Shown in pieces: positions 1 to 9,000 of a stretch of 42,598 nucleotides of DNA. The stretch is taken from NCBI GenBank assembly GCA_035654775.1, contig DASRWB010000009.1, positions 1 to 42,598 on the forward strand, in the 5' to 3' direction. A model generated the notes under the pieces. The model saw only the letters and a program-made list of their open reading frames with translations, did no database searches and had not been told where the DNA came from. The DNA comes from HKST-UBA85 sp035654775. Lineage in GTDB: Bacteria; Bacteroidota; Bacteroidia; Flavobacteriales; Flavobacteriaceae. Numbering within the stretch: the first letter of the stretch is position 1; each line of letters starts with the position of its first letter. The translations under genes were made by a program, and so were the position numbers.

Positions 1-90
1 CGATGAAATACGATATTATAATTACGTATCTAACTATAATTTAGACGTTTAACTTGCTAAAAGTTACAAATATTATACCAAAAAAACAAA

Positions 91-190
91 TTATCCTGTT
101 AGTCTCTTATAAGTCAAAGCACTTTCATTATCCAATAAAAATTTCTCGAACCTTTCTTGACTTGTCAAATAACTTGTCACACTCGTCAAT
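91..190 (-). pseudogene. IS1595-type transposase C-terminal remnant, copy 1
   Basis: Read on the minus strand, this stretch encodes YLTSQERFEKFLLDNESALTYKRL followed closely by a stop codon at 91-93 (given here only as key words: TSQERFEKFL and YKRL). It is nearly identical to the end of the better preserved remnant at 1330-1539, but the part before YLTSQ is shortened and out of frame. It is a decayed fragment of an ISXO2/IS1595-like DDE transposase. No terminal inverted repeats are visible. Confidence 0.6.
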
Positions 191-236
191 ACTTACCGCT
201 TTGGGCTTAGTCCTGACTAAACGGTCAAAACCGATG

Positions 237-356
237 CTATTTTTTGTCCTCTTTAGGCTTCTTTACGGATGCCTTTAGAACATCGTCGAGAGTGCCGTTT
301 ATCTTTAAACGGTCTTTCTCTATCTTGATGCCTATCGGCTTTTTGTTTTTGTCCAT
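237..356 (-). CDS. small lysine-rich protein, function unknown
   Basis: A 39-codon reading frame starts at ATG (354-356, minus) and ends at TAG (237-239). The product starts MDKNKKPIGIKIEKDR and ends KKPKEDKK, giving a very basic and acidic, lysine-rich peptide with a short predicted beta/alpha core and no hydrophobic segment. It lies between the two transposase remnants and is divergent from the 52-residue gene at 594. I recognise no family. Balanced charge and ordinary codon use suggest a real small gene, but length alone cannot exclude chance. Confidence 0.4.
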   Translation of the reverse strand: MDKNKKPIGIKIEKDRLKINGTLDDVLKASVKKPKEDKK

Positions 357-557
357 AATAACAACTTTAGTTAAAGTTTATGTTAAAGTGTTATAAAAAC
401 GCAACTAAAGCGTCTAATTGAACGTAGATTGTATAGATGAAATTTATGATTGGTCTAGATACCACTATAAGTAATATCTATTATTAATAAAAATTTAATA
501 AAATATAAGTATTAAATTTAGACTAGCTTTCATACAAATAAATTTACAAATATCACA

Positions 558-565
558 TACTTTTG
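558..565 (+). promoter_or_regulatory. Bacteroidota -7 promoter element TACTTTTG
   Basis: The sequence fits TAnnTTTG exactly and lies 28 bases before the ATG at 594, a usual distance in flavobacteria. No clear -33 TTTG is seen at the right distance, so this is a moderate call. Confidence 0.4.
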
Positions 566-593
566 CATAAAAGTTTGTACAAACAAATTAACT

Positions 594-752
594 ATGGGAC
601 GTTTTATAAATAACAACAGCAAAAAATCTCCTTCTAAAGCTAGAAAGATAGATGTGAGTTGTAACGTCGTTGTTGGTCACAAAGCCAAGGTATTGACAAC
701 GGCAGATGTAGAAGCGAACAGAAGTCGAGCGTACACATATCTTCCTCTATAG
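594..752 (+). CDS. small basic protein, function unknown
   Basis: A 52-codon frame starts at ATG 594 with a TAnnTTTG element 28 bases upstream and ends at TAG 750-752. The product begins MGRFINNNSKKSPSKARK and continues with a hydrophobic strand-like part (VSCNVVVGHKAKVLTT) and ADVEANRSRAY. It has a basic N-terminus and no membrane segment. The 191-residue gene at 768 follows after 15 bases, so the two probably share a transcript. I do not recognise a family. Its sole neighbours are accessory genes and transposase debris. Confidence 0.45.
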   Translation: MGRFINNNSKKSPSKARKIDVSCNVVVGHKAKVLTTADVEANRSRAYTYLPL

Positions 753-767
753 GAAATATTATCTATT

Positions 768-1343
768 TTGATAGATAATTATTTTCAATACACTCATAAA
801 GGAAAAAAGAAATCAAGGGGCATTACGGAAGAATTATATACTTTCAAATGCTCCTTAAATGTTACATATATTGTCGAGGTAGAATACCACCAAAATGATA
901 TATGTATGGTTATGTTTTATCAAAAGAACCACAGACATTCAAAACATCGTTATTCCTTATTAAATTCTAAAGGCTTTCTAGAACGCCACAATACAAGAGG
1001 TGTCAAAAATTTTCTAATGGTACTAAATACTATTATTAAAATAAATGTTGATATATATAGTCTAAATAACAATATGTCTTTTGGTTTTATGGGTGCGCCT
1101 ACATTGAAAGAAATTGACCCCGATAAATCCAATAGAACCATAAACCCTGATGGGACAGTAGCAGAAACAAAAAGATTTAATACCTATAGTATATATGTGA
1201 AGCGTTACTTTTCTCCAGAAAAATTTGAACACATTGAAATACCGACTTCAAGTAGTTACCTTATAAAGAGCAAGAATAATCTTAATCTTACTACTGATAA
1301 AATAGAAGATTTTTTTGAAAATTATACAACTAACTTTTGTTAG
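768..1343 (+). CDS. hypothetical protein, accessory region
   Basis: This is a 191-residue soluble protein of unknown function. The start is uncertain. The only candidate near the 5' end is TTG at 768, because the frame has a stop at 750-752 and no ATG before residue 48. The C-terminal half contains a distinctive stretch (MSFGFMGAP, then NPDGTVAETKRFNTY and KRYFSPEKFEHIE) that looks like a conserved core rather than random coding. No signal peptide, membrane helix or known catalytic motif is visible. The stop codon falls inside the 3' end of an antisense transposase remnant, so the true C-terminus may have been altered by that insertion or by its decay. Confidence 0.6.
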   Translation: MIDNYFQYTHKGKKKSRGITEELYTFKCSLNVTYIVEVEYHQNDICMVMFYQKNHRHSKHRYSLLNSKGFLERHNTRGVKNFLMVLNTIIKINVDIYSLNNNMSFGFMGAPTLKEIDPDKSNRTINPDGTVAETKRFNTYSIYVKRYFSPEKFEHIEIPTSSSYLIKSKNNLNLTTDKIEDFFENYTTNFC

Positions 1344-1539
1344 TCAGTCTCTTATAACTCAAAGAACTTTCGCTATCCAATAAAAACTTCTCAAACCTTT
1401 CTTGACTTGTCAAATAACGTGTATTAAAACGTGTGCTAAACTCATCTAAATATCTTTCAAGATGCTCTTCACTCACTTGATGGTAAATTCCTAACTGGAC
1501 TTTAGTACGAAAAGACCAATACCCTATCGAATTTGATAA
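1330..1539 (-). pseudogene. IS1595-type transposase C-terminal remnant, copy 2
   Basis: The minus strand reads IGYWSFRTKVQLGIYHQVS, then EEHLERYLDEFSTRFNTRYL and TSQERFEKFL, ending at TAG 1330-1332. The pattern YWS...GIYHQVS..HL.RY.DEF..R.NTR is the end of the DDE domain of IS1595/ISXO2-like transposases. Everything upstream of YWS is missing, and a stop at 1540-1542 closes the frame. It is therefore a fragment, not a functional element. The 3' end overlaps the last codons of the plus-strand gene at 768-1343. Confidence 0.75.
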
Positions 1540-1678
1540 TTACAGGATTTTTAAAGTCAAGCATTTCTAACTAATTGATTGTTAAAAACTTGTTAATAAT
1601 CTTTAATTTTTTTGCATAGCAATGTGGTGCAAATTATATAAATTTAATCAGTTTAATTCAAAACACCTCTATAGAGAC

Positions 1679-1876
1679 ATGAAAAAAACTAAAAATGCTA
1701 TTAATCCAAAAATTAAAGATGTATCTAAGATGACAGAATCAAAGACACTTCGACTGAAAATTAATGTTATTGAAGAGATTGAAGAGCTCGCAGACAAAAA
1801 CAATCGTAATTTCAATAACATGGCGGAAACTTTAATGAGACTTGGGATGAAAAATTATCCTGGTCTAGAATTGTAA
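1679..1876 (+). CDS. ribbon-helix-helix-like small DNA-binding protein
   Basis: The 65-residue product has a basic N-terminal arm, then TLRLKINVIEEIEELADK and NNRNFNNMAETLMRLGMKN. A short strand followed by two helices with an N-cap asparagine run matches the MetJ/Arc/CopG (ribbon-helix-helix) fold, so it is probably a small repressor or a relaxase/antitoxin accessory protein. I chose ATG 1679, not the upstream ATG at 1622, because the extra 19 residues look unstructured and overlap the likely promoter region (TTTG 1611, AT-rich TATAAATTTA 1637-1646). No toxin partner lies beside it. A strong terminator follows at 1882. Confidence 0.6.
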   Translation: MKKTKNAINPKIKDVSKMTESKTLRLKINVIEEIEELADKNNRNFNNMAETLMRLGMKNYPGLEL

Positions 1877-1881
1877 ACTAA

Positions 1882-1912
1882 AAAAGGGTACTGTTCAGAG
1901 TACCCTTTTATT
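1882..1912 (+). terminator. Rho-independent terminator
   Basis: A perfect 10-base-pair stem (AAAAGGGTAC / GTACCCTTTT) with an 8-base loop sits 6 bases after the stop of the ribbon-helix-helix-like gene, and its 3' arm supplies a U tract. Confidence 0.85.
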
Positions 1913-1970
1913 TGACACGACAGAGAGACGTGTTTAATATTAGCTCTCTATCAAATACATCTTTAGTATT

Positions 1971-2081
1971 ATGAGCGTAACTCGCACAACTACTAAAACT
2001 GTATATGTGACGGTTAAAACCCCATACGGGACTAAGAGAGTTCCAATGAGGGTTACAACCAAAGTGACTACTTCAAGGTAG
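1971..2081 (+). CDS. possible 36-residue threonine/valine-rich peptide
   Basis: An ATG-started frame encodes MSVTRTTTKTVYVTVKTPYG and then TKRVPMRVTTKVTTSR. The alternating polar/beta-branched pattern would make a basic beta-strand-rich peptide. It lies between two terminators (1882 and 2238) and so would be its own transcription unit. The regular amino-acid pattern argues for a real gene. The length and lack of any recognised homologue keep confidence low. Confidence 0.35.
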   Translation: MSVTRTTTKTVYVTVKTPYGTKRVPMRVTTKVTTSR

Positions 2082-2237
2082 CCTCATTTACAGGAACGCT
2101 AATAGACGAATAATAGTACATCTTTTAGCTAATTTTCGGTAATCTGAAAGGCTTTATCAGTTTATGTAAAGCTGAAAGTTAAATTAGGGTTTGTATCATT
2201 AGCAATTTCCCTAAACACTCCAAAAAGATTACTCTAC

Positions 2238-2270
2238 AAAACGTCAGTATTCACAGTGCTGGCGTTTTTT
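2238..2270 (+). terminator. Rho-independent terminator
   Basis: AAAACGTCAG and CTGGCGTTTT pair with one G-U pair across a loop of about 11 bases, ending in a T6 tract. It would end any transcript from the small frame at 1971. Confidence 0.7.
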
Positions 2271-2350
2271 AATTTACGTAAAATTAGTGTAATTACATCT
2301 AATATTAAAATTTTTAGTTGAAAAAACTTCAAGTATTTATTAACAGTATA

Positions 2351-2385
2351 GCACTTATTTGTTAATTTTGTTTAAAAATAAGTGC
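2351..2385. promoter_or_regulatory. promoter -7 element inside a perfect inverted repeat
   Basis: GCACTTATTT (2351-2360) and AAATAAGTGC (2376-2385) are perfect 10-base arms. The 15-base spacer contains TAATTTTG (2363-2370), an exact TAnnTTTG -7 element for the gene starting at 2398. The position fits an operator that would block RNA polymerase, or a hairpin near the transcript start. No regulator is assigned. Confidence 0.5.
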
Positions 2386-2397
2386 TTTTGTAATTTA

Positions 2398-2640
2398 ATG
2401 AACAAGCGTATTAAAGAAGTTATTGTAGTAATACAAAACAGTAAAATTATTTATGCTGATACAAATTTAGATACCTTTTTTAAGGTACTAAGAGCCTTGG
2501 AACCAACATCTCCATCAAAGCAAACAATTAGGGGAAAATTAAATAGAGTTGGTTTTTTATATTTTACTAATGAGCGTGGAACTCCTTATCACGTTTGCAG
2601 TTTTGAAAATCCAGATTATTTTGGATTAAAAGGAGATTAA
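2398..2640 (+). CDS. hypothetical 80-residue protein
   Basis: The product (MNKRIKEVIVVIQNSKIIYA, then DTNLDTFFKVLRALEPTSPS, GKLNRVGFLYFTNERGTPYH) looks like a small alpha/beta protein with a mid-part basic, turn-rich helix region. No signal peptide or membrane helix is seen. The start at ATG 2398 is chosen because an earlier TTG at 2359 lies on the promoter element. I do not recognise the family. The long inverted repeat around its promoter suggests that the gene is tightly controlled, possibly by its own product, though this is inference. Confidence 0.55.
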   Translation: MNKRIKEVIVVIQNSKIIYADTNLDTFFKVLRALEPTSPSKQTIRGKLNRVGFLYFTNERGTPYHVCSFENPDYFGLKGD

Positions 2641-2684
2641 TTTTTATTTATTCTTTGTCCCACAATATATGGATTCCAACAAAA

Positions 2685-2933
2685 GAGCGATTGCCGCGAT
2701 CTAAAGGTCTAGTAATGACACTTCGACTCCCGACGCTAAAGGTCGGGACAAGTCCGTTCAGTGTGACCAGTGAGGGTTTTGTTGTCGTGCTAAACCTGTC
2801 TGTTAACAGGCAGGCAGTTAATCCCTTGATAAATAGAACCAACATTGAAAAGATTGCTTCACTACGTTCGCAATGACAGGGGCTGGGATGGCAAAAGGGA
2901 GATTGCCGCGACCTAAAGGTCTCGCCATGACGG
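2685..2933. repeat. cluster of dispersed palindromic intergenic repeats
   Basis: Three related units follow the pattern GATTGC...GCAATGAC or GATTGCCGCG..CTAAAGGTCT..ATGAC, at about 2685-2719, 2849-2880 and 2898-2933. Between them lie a 7-base-pair hairpin (TCCCGAC/GTCGGGA, 2728-2748) and a near-perfect 20-base palindrome centred on GTTAAC (2795-2814). Such REP-like units are common between genes in Bacteroidota. The rest of the gap 2641-3055 holds no gene I can support; long frames crossing the block follow the repeat. Confidence 0.65.
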
Positions 2934-3055
2934 GTTGGGATGGGATGGAAGTGTTGTAAATTATTTTGTTAATAGTTTTTGGTAAATCGAAGTTAAATTC
3001 GTGGTGAAAAAGTAAGGCATTATTTATTTTAGCCGAAACAATGCAAAATGGAAGT

Positions 3056-3817
3056 ATGAAGATTATTTCTTACAATGTTAATGGAATTCGGGCGGCTGTA
3101 AATAAAGGGTTTATCGATTGGCTGAAAAGCGCCAATCCGGATGTGGTTTGTTTACAAGAAATCAAAGCTCACGAAGAACAACTGGACGTTCAACTTTTTG
3201 AAGATGCCGGGTACACTTATCACCATTGGTTTAGTGCAGAAAAGAAAGGTTATAGTGGTGTTGCTATCTTGAGTAAAATTGAGCCTAAGCATGTGGAATA
3301 TGGCACTGGCATAGCCTCTATGGATACTGAGGGACGAAACCTGCGTGTTGATTTTGATGATGTTTCGGTAATGAGTTTGTATTTGCCTTCGGGTACCAAT
3401 GATGCCAGACTTCAGCACAAGTTTGACTACATGGATATGTTTCAAGCGTATGTGGATGAGCTCAAAAAAGACATACCGAATCTTATTATTTGTGGCGATT
3501 ACAATATTTGTCATAACGAAATAGACATTCACAATCCCAAAGGCCTGTCTAACGTTTCCGGGTTTTTACCGGTGGAACGCGAATGGATAGGCAATTTTAT
3601 AGACAGCGGTTTTATTGATACGTTCCGGTATTTTAATTCTGAACCTAATCAATATACCTGGTGGAGTTACCGTGCCAATGCCAGAGCCAATAATAAAGGC
3701 TGGCGCTTAGATTACGCCATGGCAGCAAAACCCTTACAAGAAAGATTAAAAAGAGCCGTTATACTACAGGAAGCTGTGCATAGCGACCATTGTCCAATTT
3801 TATTAGAAATTTCCTGA
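3056..3817 (+). CDS. xth: exodeoxyribonuclease III
   Basis: AP endonuclease/3'-5' exonuclease of base excision repair, 253 residues, of usual length. Visible motifs are MKIISYNVNGIRAA at the N-terminus, LQEIKA with the metal-binding glutamate (E35), CGDYNICHNEID (catalytic Asp-Asn), GWRLDYAM and the C-terminal SDHCPI with the catalytic Asp-His. ATG 3056 is preferred over ATG 3041 because the family begins with MKIISYN. The extra five residues MQNGS are not conserved to my knowledge. Three bases separate it from the OmpA-like gene, so the two are probably co-transcribed. Confidence 0.93.
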   Translation: MKIISYNVNGIRAAVNKGFIDWLKSANPDVVCLQEIKAHEEQLDVQLFEDAGYTYHHWFSAEKKGYSGVAILSKIEPKHVEYGTGIASMDTEGRNLRVDFDDVSVMSLYLPSGTNDARLQHKFDYMDMFQAYVDELKKDIPNLIICGDYNICHNEIDIHNPKGLSNVSGFLPVEREWIGNFIDSGFIDTFRYFNSEPNQYTWWSYRANARANNKGWRLDYAMAAKPLQERLKRAVILQEAVHSDHCPILLEIS

Positions 3818-3820
3818 ATT

Positions 3821-4780
3821 ATGAAAACAAAACTTAGCCTTATTGTACTGGTAGTATTACTTGGAGTATCCTGTGTGTCTCCCAAAGTATACAAAGATTT
3901 GGATGCCAAATACCAAGCTCTGAAAGAACAAAATGCAAGCCTTAAAAGCGATTATGACGCTCTTTTGGCAAGCAAAAACCAATCGGAAAACGAACTGAAA
4001 GTACTTCAAAAGCAATATGACGAAGCGGTGACTTCCAGAGACCAATTGAAAACCGAACTGGCTGCACTTAAAACCCATCATGAGCAATTAAAAAAATCGT
4101 ATGAAGCTTTGGAAGAAAACAGCAGTGCTGCCATAGCCGATAATGTCAAGAAAAACAGAGAACTTTTGGCCCAACTGGAAGCCAAGGAACAAGCCTTAGC
4201 CGCAGAAAATGAGCGCCTGGAAACCTTAAAGCAAGAACTGGAAGCACGTTCCCGAAGAGTGGAAGAATTGGAAACGGTTATTGCGTCAAAAGACGCTACC
4301 ATGCGCGCCCTTAAAGACGCGATATCAAAGGCGCTTACTGACTTTGAAGGCAAAGGACTTACGGTAGAACAAAGAGATGGTAAAGTGTATGTATCTATGG
4401 AAAATAAATTGCTGTTTGAATCCGGAAGCTGGGCTGTAGGTATGCAAGGAAAAACAGCGGTAAGACAGTTAGGCAACGTACTGGCTGAAAATCCGGAGAT
4501 AGCCATACTTATTGAAGGACATACAGACAATGTTCCTTATTCGGGAAGCGGACAACTTAGCGGGAACTGGGACTTGTCCACAAAGCGAGCTACGGCTATA
4601 GTAAATATATTACGGGAAAATACAGCCATTAATCCTGAAAATTTAACTGCAGCCGGAAGAGGCGAGCACGCGCCCGTAGCTTCAAATGCCACTGCCGAAG
4701 GAAGAGCCAAAAACCGACGCATTGAAGTTATCTTAACGCCCAAGCTGGACGAAATTACCCAACTGTTAAGCGACATGTAA
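3821..4780 (+). CDS. OmpA-family lipoprotein with long coiled coil
   Basis: An outer-membrane lipoprotein that anchors to peptidoglycan. The N-terminal signal ends at LLGVSC, making Cys18 the lipidated residue. Residues about 25-165 form a heptad-rich coiled coil full of Glu, Lys, Leu and Ala. Residues about 195-310 are an OmpA C-terminal domain, with the GHTDN motif, the RA..V..IL helix and the closing NRRIEV motif that bind diaminopimelate. It is 319 residues long. The gene lies between exonuclease III and an aldo/keto reductase with 3- and 5-base gaps, which shows co-transcription more than shared function. Confidence 0.88.
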   Translation: MKTKLSLIVLVVLLGVSCVSPKVYKDLDAKYQALKEQNASLKSDYDALLASKNQSENELKVLQKQYDEAVTSRDQLKTELAALKTHHEQLKKSYEALEENSSAAIADNVKKNRELLAQLEAKEQALAAENERLETLKQELEARSRRVEELETVIASKDATMRALKDAISKALTDFEGKGLTVEQRDGKVYVSMENKLLFESGSWAVGMQGKTAVRQLGNVLAENPEIAILIEGHTDNVPYSGSGQLSGNWDLSTKRATAIVNILRENTAINPENLTAAGRGEHAPVASNATAEGRAKNRRIEVILTPKLDEITQLLSDM

Positions 4781-4785
4781 TTCAG

Positions 4786-5823
4786 ATGAAATATACCACA
4801 CTGCCGCATACCTCCATTAAAGTAAGTAAACTGTGTTTAGGCACTATGACCTGGGGCAACCAAAACACCCAGGCCGAAGGATTTGAACAAATGGATTATG
4901 CGCTGGACCGTGGCATTCAATTTTTTGATACGGCCGAATTGTATCCCGTTCCGGCGACTCCCGAAAGGTATGCCCATACAGAAATCATTATAGGAAACTG
5001 GTTTAAAAAAACAGGAAACCGAAGTAAGATTGTGCTGGCATCAAAGATTGTTGGGCCGGGAAGCTATACGGCCCATATACGAACCACCGGGTTTAAACCA
5101 CAGGCCTTAAAAGAAGCGGTAAACCAAAGTTTACAGCGTTTACAGACGGATTATATAGACCTGTATCAGCTGCATTGGACCGAACGCAAAACCAATACCT
5201 TTGGCGTAAGGGATTATGTGCATCAGGATGAAGACAGGTGGAAAGACAATTTCCGTGAGGTATTAGAAACCTTAGATGGTATTATAAAAGAAGGAAAAGT
5301 AAGACATATAGGATTGTCTAACGAAAAAGCCTGGGGCACGATGCGCTATCTAGAAGAAGCCAAACACAGCGGTTTGCCCAGAATGATTACCCTTCAAAAT
5401 GCGTATTCCCTTTTAAACCGAACTTTTGAAGGAGATTTGGCCGAAATTTCCATGAGGGAACGTATCGGGTTGTTGGCCTATTCGCCTATGGCGTTTGGTG
5501 TTTTGTCCGGGAAGTACATAAAAAAAACGGATGAAAAAAACGCCCGGCTTAACCTGTTTCCAAGATTTTCGAGATACAGCAATCCGCAAGCGGTACAGGC
5601 TGCAGCGGCTTATGTGCAACTGGCAGAAAAAAATAATTTAACGCCGGCGCAGATGGCATTGGCTTTTGTAACCCAGCAGCCTTTTGTTACCGGTACGATT
5701 ATAGGCGCTACAAGCCTTACGCAGCTTAAAGAGAACATAGATAGTATAGCGGTAACACTTTCTGAAGAAGTGCTTTCTGAAATAAACAACATCCATTCCC
5801 GACTTCCCAATCCGGCGCCTTAA
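4786..5823 (+). CDS. NADP(H)-dependent aldo/keto reductase, Tas-like
   Basis: A 345-residue cytosolic oxidoreductase with the TIM-barrel aldo/keto reductase fold. The catalytic tetrad is present: Asp48 and Tyr53 in FFDTAELY, Lys87 in LASK, His130 in YQLHW. Length and the long insertion after ELYPVP resemble E. coli Tas (about 346 residues), which is best known for complementing tyrosine auxotrophy and has no firmly assigned substrate. It starts 5 bases after the OmpA-like gene. No terminator is seen after it. Confidence 0.88.
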   Translation: MKYTTLPHTSIKVSKLCLGTMTWGNQNTQAEGFEQMDYALDRGIQFFDTAELYPVPATPERYAHTEIIIGNWFKKTGNRSKIVLASKIVGPGSYTAHIRTTGFKPQALKEAVNQSLQRLQTDYIDLYQLHWTERKTNTFGVRDYVHQDEDRWKDNFREVLETLDGIIKEGKVRHIGLSNEKAWGTMRYLEEAKHSGLPRMITLQNAYSLLNRTFEGDLAEISMRERIGLLAYSPMAFGVLSGKYIKKTDEKNARLNLFPRFSRYSNPQAVQAAAAYVQLAEKNNLTPAQMALAFVTQQPFVTGTIIGATSLTQLKENIDSIAVTLSEEVLSEINNIHSRLPNPAP

Positions 5824-6010
5824 AAAAAACATGTAGAGCCACCTATCGTTTAGTCGAACAAAAAAAACCGTTTGTCTGAAAACGCGTTCTCATTATCGAA
5901 TAAAAAATGCCTTTTATCTATTAAAGCAATCTTAACTAAATTACAACAGAGTTTTTTTTTACTTTAGTCATTCAACATGGGCATAAAATCATCCTTTTCT
6001 TGTTGATTTT

Positions 6011-6041
6011 TGACTTTGTTTTAAGTTTTGTAGTAGTTTGT
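6011..6041 (+). promoter_or_regulatory. possible promoter of the giant adhesin gene
   Basis: TTG (6011-6013) is followed after 21 bases by TAGTTTG (6035-6041), which is one base short of the TAnnTTTG consensus. It lies about 50 bases before the start at 6092. The 268-base gap 5824-6091 otherwise shows only AT-rich sequence. Confidence 0.3.
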
Positions 6042-6091
6042 AATACACATAGCTAACAACTAATTTTTTAAATAATTAACCTTTTTACACG

Positions 6092-9000
6092 ATGAAAAAA
6101 ATTACTTTTTTCTTACTTTTTGGGCTTATTTCGCTCTTTGGGAATGCTCAAGTAGGTCTGATAGAAAATTTCGACAGTGGATTAGTACCTCCGGCAGGAT
6201 GGACATTCACCGGCTATTTTGGTACAGTAGTTGAGGTTTGCGATGGCTTTTCGCAACGAGATCAACTTAGTGAAACCAGTACCACAGGTAACCTTACCTC
6301 ACCAAACCTTGCAGGTCAATCCAATGGTACCGATCTTACCATTTCTTTTGATTACAAAATTGTAGATTGGTCTGCTGCGGTAGACGCTACACCTCCGGGA
6401 TGGGGAGAATTGTTGGTCAATTACTCCATTAATGACGGAGCCGATTGGATAACCATAGGTACAATTAATGACGAAAACCACGTGACGTCCAATGTTTGTG
6501 CCGAGATGCAATTTGTTATTCCGGGCGCGTCTTTGCCTAACGGCTCAGATTTTAAGCTTCAGTTTGTAGGAAACTGGGCAGCCGGCGATTATTACATCTA
6601 TTTGGATAATGTTTCGGCAACGCAAGAAGTTGTTGGCCCACCCTCATGTGTTAACCTAACTACTCCCGTAAACGGTGCTACCGGTGTGAGTATAAATACT
6701 GATTTGGCCTGGACTACCGCTACCAACATCCCTCAAGGATATAATTTAACGGTAGGAACAACCTCAGGAGGTAACGATATAGCAGATACCGATACCGGAT
6801 TATCCACAGTGTATGATTTACCAACACTGGAATATGGTACCACTTATTACGTAAATATAGTTCCTTACAACGCAAATGGACCGGCCTTAGATTGTGCCGA
6901 GTTTTCATTTACTACAGGAGCTGATCCAAATGCACCGGTAGACTGTTCTTCCGGAGCGCCTATAAATGTAGAATACTGTTACACAAATAACGAAACGACA
7001 ACCTGGAACTTCCAAAGTTCAGACGGTTCGCCTTTAAATATATTCTTTAACGCAGGTTATATGGAAGGTTGTTGTGACGACATCACCATATATGATGGTG
7101 CTGACGATACGGCTCCCGTACTTTACGGTGGAAACAACGGCGGAAACCTAGCCGGCTTATCGGTAAATACTACCGGAGACAGCATGTATATTGTAATTGA
7201 TAGCGACGGTTCCGTAAGTTGTGACTCAACCGGGAATACTCCTATGGATTTTGATGTGTCTTGTATCGACTTAACCGCTGTGCCTAACTGTAATTCAGAG
7301 TTAACCTCACCGGTAAACGGAGCAACCAATGTAGATGTGGCTTCCAGCATAAACTGGAGTCCGGCCTCAGTAATTGTTGACGGATACTTCCTTTCAATAG
7401 GAACAACACCGGGCGGTACAGACATTCTTGACAACGAACAACTTGTTGGTAATGTACTTAGCTATAGTCCGGGAATATTACCCTATGAGTCTACTATTTA
7501 TGTAAGTATTGTGCCATACAACTCAAACGGGAATGCAGAAAACTGTACAGAATACTCTTTCACTACAGAAGTAAATCCTTACCAGTGTGAAGCTGAAGAC
7601 CAGTGTTTGTTTACATTTACCTTAACGGATAGCTTTGGTGACGGATGGAACGGAAACACTATGACCATTTCACAAGATGGATTAGAAATAGAAATTATAG
7701 GTTCCACATTTACTTCCGGTTCAAGTGCTGAAATACAACTCCCTTTATGTGATGGGTTGCCTTTTGAGCTATTCTGGAATTCCGGAGGAAGTTTTGCCGG
7801 TGAAGTAGGCATTACCGTGACCGATCCTTTTGGTGAAGAAGTATTCGCCATGTCCAACGGTAATGGTTCCTTACAGAATTCACTACTTTATTCACAAGTC
7901 GTAAACTGTACACCTCCTACCTGTCCTAAACCTATAGATGTGGCTATTGGAGAAATCAACATGAATAACGCAGAAATTTCCTGGACAGAAGTAGGCGATG
8001 CTACTACCTGGGAAGTTATTGTACAGCCACTAGGGTCAGGATATCCATCGGGTGATGAAGCCGAAATTGTACAAACTACCGATAACCCATACGTTTATGA
8101 AGGACTAGATTCCGGAACACAATACGAAGTATATGTAAGAGCAATATGTGCTGAAGACGACTTAAGCGACTGGCAAGGTCCGGTAGCCTTTGACACTACG
8201 ATATGTGATGCTGTAGACCAGTGTTTATACACGTTTAGCTTAACAGATAGCTTTGGTGACGGATGGAACGGAAACACCATGAGTGTATTGCAAAATGGAA
8301 TAGAAGTAGGTATTTTAGGCCCAACGTTCACTTCAGGAGCCGGACCTGTAGAAGTACAAGTTGCTTTATGCGACGGCGTACCGTTTGAACTTTTCTGGAA
8401 TTCAGGAGGAAGTTTTGCCGGTGAAGTAGGCGTGTCTATTACTGACCCCTTTGAAGATGTTGTATTTACCATGCCAAGCGGCAACGGGTCGTTACAAAAC
8501 TCATCGTTATATACTGATGTAGTAAACTGTACACCGCCAACGTGTCCTGAGCCTACAGATGTGACCATAGGCGAAATCAACATGAATGATGTGGAAGTTT
8601 CCTGGACAGAGAATGGCGAAGCCACTACCTGGGAAGTTATCGTGCAGCCACTAGGCTCCGGATATCCATCAGGCGATGAAGCGGAAATTGTTCAAACCAC
8701 TGAGAATCCATTTGTTTACGAAGGCTTAGATTCGGGAACACAGTATGAAGTTTACGTTAGAGCCGTATGTGCTGAAGACGATTTAAGCGACTGGCATGGT
8801 CCGGTTGCCTTTGATACTACGATATGTAATGCTGAAGACCAGTGTTTATATACTTTCGTAATGACTGACAGTTTTGGTGACGGATGGAATGGAAACACCA
8901 TGAGTGTATTACAAAACGGAATAGAAGTAGGTATTATAGGACCAACATTCACTTCAGGAGCCGGTCCGGTAGAAGTACAAGTAGCTTTATGTGACGGCGT

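Larger units (their letters stand above)
2082..2397. other. 316-base non-coding stretch before the 80-residue gene
   Basis: It holds a terminator (2238-2270) and the promoter/palindrome at 2351-2385. The part 2082-2237 shows no convincing reading frame, tRNA or structured RNA. Confidence 0.5.

Noticed and set aside
54..278. 74-codon plus-strand frame
   Set aside because: It runs antisense to the transposase remnant at 91-190 and over the stop end of the small minus-strand gene at 237; the product has no coding character.
1679..1876. Ribbon-helix-helix-like gene as half of a toxin-antitoxin pair
   Set aside because: A terminator follows at once and no toxin-like gene lies on either side.
2648..2876. 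Two opposing 65-73-codon frames
   Set aside because: Both follow the dispersed palindromic repeats. Such repeats often leave open frames, and the products match no protein pattern.
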